Shown piece by piece: positions 60,402-64,000 of a stretch of DNA of 64,000 nucleotides. Under the pieces are notes generated by a model that worked only from the letters and a program-made list of their open reading frames with translations, was not told where the DNA came from and searched no databases. Within the stretch, counting starts at the first letter, position 1; the number at the start of each line of letters is the position of its first letter. The DNA lies in assembly GCF_014876185.1 (NCBI RefSeq), contig NZ_JADALJ010000001.1:186001-250000 (forward strand). The letters are read 5' to 3'. The position numbers and the translations under genes are program-made. Source of the stretch: Rufibacter sp. LB8. Lineage in GTDB: Bacteria; Bacteroidota; Bacteroidia; Cytophagales; Hymenobacteraceae.

Positions 60402-61745
60402 TTATTTCTTTAGGCCCAGGTAGTCCAGGATTTCGTCATACAGGCCGTTTTCATTGGAGTACAACGCGTAGTTGCGGGCCGTCCCGAACCATTCTTTGGT
60501 AGAAGGCCGCACCTGGTCCACCGCTTTGCTCAAATCATTCTGCTCCAGCGGCAGCGCCACGCCTTTTTTCATGGATTCGCGCAGCTTTTGCTCCACGGCC
60601 ACGTCTACCACGGCTTTCAAATCTGCCCCGGAGAAATCTTTGGCTTTTTTGGCGAGGGCCTCGGTGTTGAGTTTGTGGGTGGGTTTGCCTTCCAGCATCA
60701 CGTCCAGAATAGTTTGGCGGGCCGGTTGGTCGGGTGGCGTCACAAACACAATGCGGTCAAAACGCCCCGGCCGCCGGAACGCCGAGTCCATGTTCCAGGG
60801 CGTGTTGGTGGCAGCCAGAATCAGAACGCCTTCATTAGAATATTCTACGCCGTCTAGCTCAGACAAGAATTGGTTGATGAGGTGCCGGCCGCCGCTTTTG
60901 CGCATATCGTTACGGCTGGCGCCCAGGGCGTCTACTTCGTCAAAAAACAACACGCAGGGTGCCTGGGCGCGGGCCAGTTCAAAGACCTGGTGCAGGTTTT
61001 TCTCTGAGTTGCCAATCCACATGTCCAGTATGTCATTGATGCCCACCGAGATAAACGACGCGTTCACCTCACCGGCTGTGGCGCGGGCCAACAAGGTTTT
61101 CCCGCAGCCCGGCGGACCGTACATCAGGATTCCGCCGCCAATTTTCTTGCCGTAGGCCTTGTACAAATCTGGGTGCTTTAGCGGATGGATGATTTTCATC
61201 TCAATCTCCTCTTTCACCTTTTCCATGCCGCCCACATCTTTGAATTTGATGGTGGGTCTTTCAACCTGGCTGCTGGTTTCAATGGCCTGCGCTTCTGAAG
61301 GCACTTTCAAGTCTTGGGCCGATACGCCGGGGTGCGCCTGCGCCATAATTTCTGCCTCCAATGCCGCATCTTGCAAACCGGGGTTTTGGCTGGTGGCCTG
61401 GCGGTATTTCTCCAGGGCTTGTTCCGGTTCTTGCGTGGCCAGCAGGAGGCGGGCGTGCAGCAAATCCACTTCGGCGGGGCTATAATCTGAGGTGTGCAAC
61501 TCTTCTACCACCACAAACGCCGCTGAGTATTTGCCGCGTTTGAAAAAGGTTTGAGCCAGCTGCAATTTCAGGGAATTATCTTGCGGGGCGTGGGGCAAGG
61601 CCAGGAGTAAGTGAGCTTCGGCTTCTTCCAGCTTGTTAAGCTTGGTATAAATAGCAGCCACGTGTTTGCGTAGCGGCACATTGTCGGGTGAAAACGATAA
61701 GGCTTCCAGCAAGGCGGGCAGCGCGGCCTCTTCAGATGGGGTCAT
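60402..61745 (-). CDS. TPR-AAA+ ATPase (Cdc48/FtsH-like AAA domain)
   Basis: 447 residues. N-terminal TPR-like helices (1-150), then a classical AAA domain from about residue 165: IKFKDVGGMEKVKEEI, Walker A YGPPGCGKTLLAR (near 210-222), Walker B VLFFDEVDALG, second region of homology AFRRPGRFDRIVFV, then a helical lid. No protease or membrane segment. TPR in front of AAA suggests a substrate-binding adaptor. The next gene starts 5 bp later and is a TPR membrane protein. Confidence 0.9.
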   Translation of the reverse strand: MTPSEEAALPALLEALSFSPDNVPLRKHVAAIYTKLNKLEEAEAHLLLALPHAPQDNSLKLQLAQTFFKRGKYSAAFVVVEELHTSDYSPAEVDLLHARLLLATQEPEQALEKYRQATSQNPGLQDAALEAEIMAQAHPGVSAQDLKVPSEAQAIETSSQVERPTIKFKDVGGMEKVKEEIEMKIIHPLKHPDLYKAYGKKIGGGILMYGPPGCGKTLLARATAGEVNASFISVGINDILDMWIGNSEKNLHQVFELARAQAPCVLFFDEVDALGASRNDMRKSGGRHLINQFLSELDGVEYSNEGVLILAATNTPWNMDSAFRRPGRFDRIVFVTPPDQPARQTILDVMLEGKPTHKLNTEALAKKAKDFSGADLKAVVDVAVEQKLRESMKKGVALPLEQNDLSKAVDQVRPSTKEWFGTARNYALYSNENGLYDEILDYLGLKK

Positions 61746-61830
61746 GGGTTGTACGCTTGATTTGGTCTTGTTAAGGTACCACTATTTTTTAAGTTGAGCC
61801 AACGGGGCAGCGGCAAAACCCGCTCCGTTT

Positions 61831-61870
61831 CCGTTTTCGGCCTCATTTCCAGAAACAAGGCCAAAAACGG
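61831..61870. repeat. Family-A palindrome copy 28
   Basis: CCGTTTTCGGCCTC and AAGGCCAAAAACGG around ATTTCCAGAAAC. Variant on both arms with one or two mismatches. Its last base is one base from the stop of the gene at 61872. Confidence 0.9.
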
Positions 61871-61871
61871 C

Positions 61872-63419
61872 TTACTTTAACCTTCCAGCCTTCCGGCGCA
61901 TAATCTCCTGCACCGGCACGTTTTCAATCTTGCTTTCCAACCAGGAAATAATGTCCAGATACAGGAATGGGCGGCGCTCAAACGGATTCTCTGAGATGGC
62001 AATCAATCGTTCTTTCAGCTCTGCAAACGCATCGCGTACCTGGTGCGGGGCAATGCCGCCCACGTTGCGTAGAAACTTGAAAATCTCCACCTGCATCTGC
62101 TGTTGGTTGTCCATCTTGCCCAGGAAATGGTAGACGGTTCGTATCTGGTAATCCAGGGTGTCATCGTCGTAGCCGGCTTCGTAGTGGGCAATCAGGTTTA
62201 AGATACGGGCGAAGCATTGCAGGTCCTCGCGCAAGCTGGTGTTGCGGTGGTGGATGACTTTGTTCAGATATTCAATCGCCTTCTTGAAATTACCGCTCCC
62301 AAAATATAAACTGGCGATTTTGTAGTAAAACACCAGCATGCGGTGCGGGTCCAGCTGCGCCTGAAAACCTTCCAGGTTCTGCAGAACGCCTGGAATCACC
62401 TGCAGGCCTTCGGTGAAGTTGCCCTCCAGAAAGTAGGCGTTTATTTTATTGGTGGTGAGGTACAGGAAGAGCAGCGTGTCAATGTTGGCGTTTGATTTCC
62501 GCTTGGGGTCGGCGGCAAATTCCTCCAGCTGCTGCAGCACCGCCGTGAATTTGGAATGGTACAGCAAGTTGTAGAGGGCGTTGAGCAGGTTGTGCATGCC
62601 CTTGATGTAGAGCACCGGCCGGCGCTCCTTCATGTGCGGGTACTCGTCAAACAAATCTACCCACTTCTGCGCGGCGCGGTAGCAGTTCCTGAAGTCCTGA
62701 ATCATCAGGTAATACCACACGTGCGCCTGGTGGAAGTATAGTTTCTCGTAGAAGCCCGCCCGCTGGTTGTCTATTTCGGGCAGGTTCTCCTGGAAAAAAG
62801 TAGTGATGGAATCATAATCTTCCTGATTGCGGGCCAGGCCGACTTTCAGGTACAGGCCGTACAGCCGCAGCGCCACGTTGGAGAGCCGGTGCATCTGCGC
62901 GATGTGCGTGGAAACGGCGGTGGCTTCCTGGGTCAGGCTATCGGCGCGGCCGCTTAAACTTCTGGTAATGTACTGACTCTCAATTAGTTTCTCAAAGTCG
63001 ATGGCGGTGAGGGCGATGTGGGGCAATTCATATTCCAGCGCCGTCACTTTCACCTTGTCCAGCATTTTCAGGCTCTGCTGGTAGAAGCCTTTATTATAGA
63101 GTACGCGCGCGTAGTCTAGTTGCTCGTGCAGTTGAATGTCCAGGTTCTGGGCGGCATGGTAGGTTCTGAGGCTGGAGAGCAGGTGTTTGTATAGGTTGTT
63201 TTTGAGGTTAGCCAACTGGGCTTTCTTAATGCTGGGCACCTGCTTCAGCACCTTTTCCTCGTTCAGGCTTTCCTGCTGCTCCAAGGCGTCAAAGAGCTGC
63301 AGGAACTTGAGGTCCTCGCTGGAGCCGCTCTTGTTGGTGAACAACCTGAAATGGCGTTTCTCAGAGGGCGTCAGTGATTTTATCAATTGAAAAATGGGGT
63401 CAATATTTTGGCTGGGCAT
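61872..63419 (-). CDS. Helical-repeat (TPR-like) hypothetical protein
   Basis: 515 residues from the ATG at 63419 (MPSQNIDPIFQLIKSLTPSE); the frame goes on to 63599 with an unlikely N-terminus. Almost all helical, with repeat-like hairpins (for example FYKIASLYFGSGNFKKAIEYLNKVIHH). No signal peptide or membrane segment. I recall similar proteins beginning with a 'LI.SLT.SEKR.F' motif in Bacteroidota but know no function. It is divergent from leuA. Confidence 0.8.
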   Translation of the reverse strand: MPSQNIDPIFQLIKSLTPSEKRHFRLFTNKSGSSEDLKFLQLFDALEQQESLNEEKVLKQVPSIKKAQLANLKNNLYKHLLSSLRTYHAAQNLDIQLHEQLDYARVLYNKGFYQQSLKMLDKVKVTALEYELPHIALTAIDFEKLIESQYITRSLSGRADSLTQEATAVSTHIAQMHRLSNVALRLYGLYLKVGLARNQEDYDSITTFFQENLPEIDNQRAGFYEKLYFHQAHVWYYLMIQDFRNCYRAAQKWVDLFDEYPHMKERRPVLYIKGMHNLLNALYNLLYHSKFTAVLQQLEEFAADPKRKSNANIDTLLFLYLTTNKINAYFLEGNFTEGLQVIPGVLQNLEGFQAQLDPHRMLVFYYKIASLYFGSGNFKKAIEYLNKVIHHRNTSLREDLQCFARILNLIAHYEAGYDDDTLDYQIRTVYHFLGKMDNQQQMQVEIFKFLRNVGGIAPHQVRDAFAELKERLIAISENPFERRPFLYLDIISWLESKIENVPVQEIMRRKAGRLK

Positions 63420-63565
63420 TGTAACTGAAAAGGACGTAAAATATTGATTTTCAAGTTGATGGTTTTGTAAATAGACCTCTTGGAAATAGTAAACTGGCCT
63501 AAAAAAGTTTTTCGGGATGGCAGAACTACCTGCTTCTTTGTAAAGAACAAGAAGCCAAAGAAACA

Positions 63566-64000
63566 ATGTCGGTCCAGAAGATACAAATATTTGATACAAC
63601 GCTGCGCGATGGGGAGCAAGTACCCGGCTGCAAATTAAACATGGATGAAAAGTTAATCATCGCGCGGCAACTGGAACTTCTGGGCGTGAATGTAATAGAA
63701 GCAGGCTTCGCGGTTTCCAGCCCCGGCGACTTTGCCGCCATCCAGGCCATTGCGGCCCAAACCAAGGAAGCCACGGTCTGCGGCTTGTCCCGCGCGGTGG
63801 AAAATGATATTAAAGTGGCCGCCGAGGCCTTGAAAAGCGCCCGCTATCCCAGAATTCATACGGGCATAGGCACCTCAGATTCGCACGTGAAATACAAGCT
63901 GCGCACCACCCAGGCAGATGTGATTGAGCGCGCCGTCTGGGCCGTAAAGTACGCCAAAAGTTTTGTGGAAGACGTGGAGTTCTACGCCGAAGACGCTGGC
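63566..64000 (+). CDS. leuA: 2-isopropylmalate synthase, start only (runs off window)
   Basis: 145 residues visible from the ATG at 63566 ([20 protein letters not shown]). The [10 protein letters not shown] motif (metal and substrate binding in the TIM barrel) and [13 protein letters not shown] fit LeuA; citramalate or homocitrate synthase are the alternatives. The gene condenses acetyl-CoA with 2-ketoisovalerate in leucine synthesis. Other leu genes would be expected to the right of the window. Confidence 0.88.
   Translation, partial: MSVQKIQIFDTTLRDGEQVPGCKLNMDEKLIIARQLELLGVNVIEAGFAVSSPGDFAAIQAIAAQTKEATVCGLSRAVENDIKVAAEALKSARYPRIHTGIGTSDSHVKYKLRTTQADVIERAVWAVKYAKSFVEDVEFYAEDAG

Noticed and set aside
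1627-61870. CRISPR array from repeated palindromes
   Set aside because: Copies are dispersed singly over 60 kb with no regular spacers, and no cas gene is present.
63420-63599. N-terminal extension of the helical-repeat protein
   Set aside because: It would overlap the leuA start region, and its sequence is unlike the rest of the protein; the ATG at 63419 is preferred.
1-64000. tRNA, rRNA, riboswitch or phage integration sites
   Set aside because: None was recognised by eye; a covariance search could still find a small structured RNA.

Overview
The window looks like a piece of a Bacteroidota chromosome, most likely Cytophagales/Hymenobacteraceae (Rufibacter- or Nibribacter-like). This rests on gene content (two GH92 alpha-mannosidases, a DUF6600-type secreted protein, GbsR- and TetR-controlled RND pumps, a bestrophin, a FUSC protein, a DUF3686 ATPase), on TAnnTTTG-type -7 promoter elements, and on weak Shine-Dalgarno sites. 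It is inference from reading; no database was searched. I found no rRNA, tRNA, CRISPR array, prophage or transposase gene.

Layout. 1-6.7 kb: the end of a secreted/membrane coiled-coil protein, a frameshifted HExxH protein, and a 1659-residue DUF3686-type AAA+ ATPase. 6.7-20.1 kb: housekeeping and stress genes (DinB-like protein, fatty acid desaturase, ECF sigma factor with an overlapping membrane partner, two STAS-like small proteins, ArsC-like reductase, CsbD, a J-domain coiled-coil protein, PepD, a quinone-oxidoreductase-like MDR) in intergenic DNA full of repeats. 20.6-29.3 kb: a group with two secreted GH92 enzymes, a dienelactone-hydrolase-like protein, a YghZ-like aldo-keto reductase, a lipoprotein EEP phosphatase/nuclease, and an ACP-like protein whose phosphopantetheine serine is threonine. 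29.4-35.7 kb: a GbsR/MarR regulator - TolC - adaptor - RND pump operon with two matching operators. 36-38.2 kb: small genes and a DUF6600-type protein. 38.7-44.6 kb: gltB-gltD. 45.7-52.0 kb: a second pump operon in the same order, led by a TetR regulator. 52.2-64 kb: YpdA-like reductase, FUSC protein, YceI, bestrophin, DUF1349 protein, orphan ABC ATPase, a TPR-membrane/TPR-AAA pair, a helical-repeat protein, and the start of leuA at the right edge.

The most striking feature is not a gene. About 28 copies of one roughly 40-48 bp near-perfect palindrome (core CGTTTTCGGGCTC ... GAGCCCGAAAACG) sit between genes. Twenty-two start within about 120 bp downstream of a stop codon, several within 1-10 bp. 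Flanks differ between copies but stay self-complementary within many copies, while some copies have arms from two sequence variants. Because the right arm reads ATGAGCCCGAAAAC, it creates false gene starts (Met-Ser-Pro-Lys-Thr) in several places. A second C-rich repeat family, two foldback elements with 30-bp terminal inverted repeats, and a roughly 0.3-0.4 kb composite repeat present twice in opposite orientation share the same intergenic space.

Where the longest open frame started inside such a repeat, the start given here is the first convincing internal start (signal peptide, conserved N-terminus).
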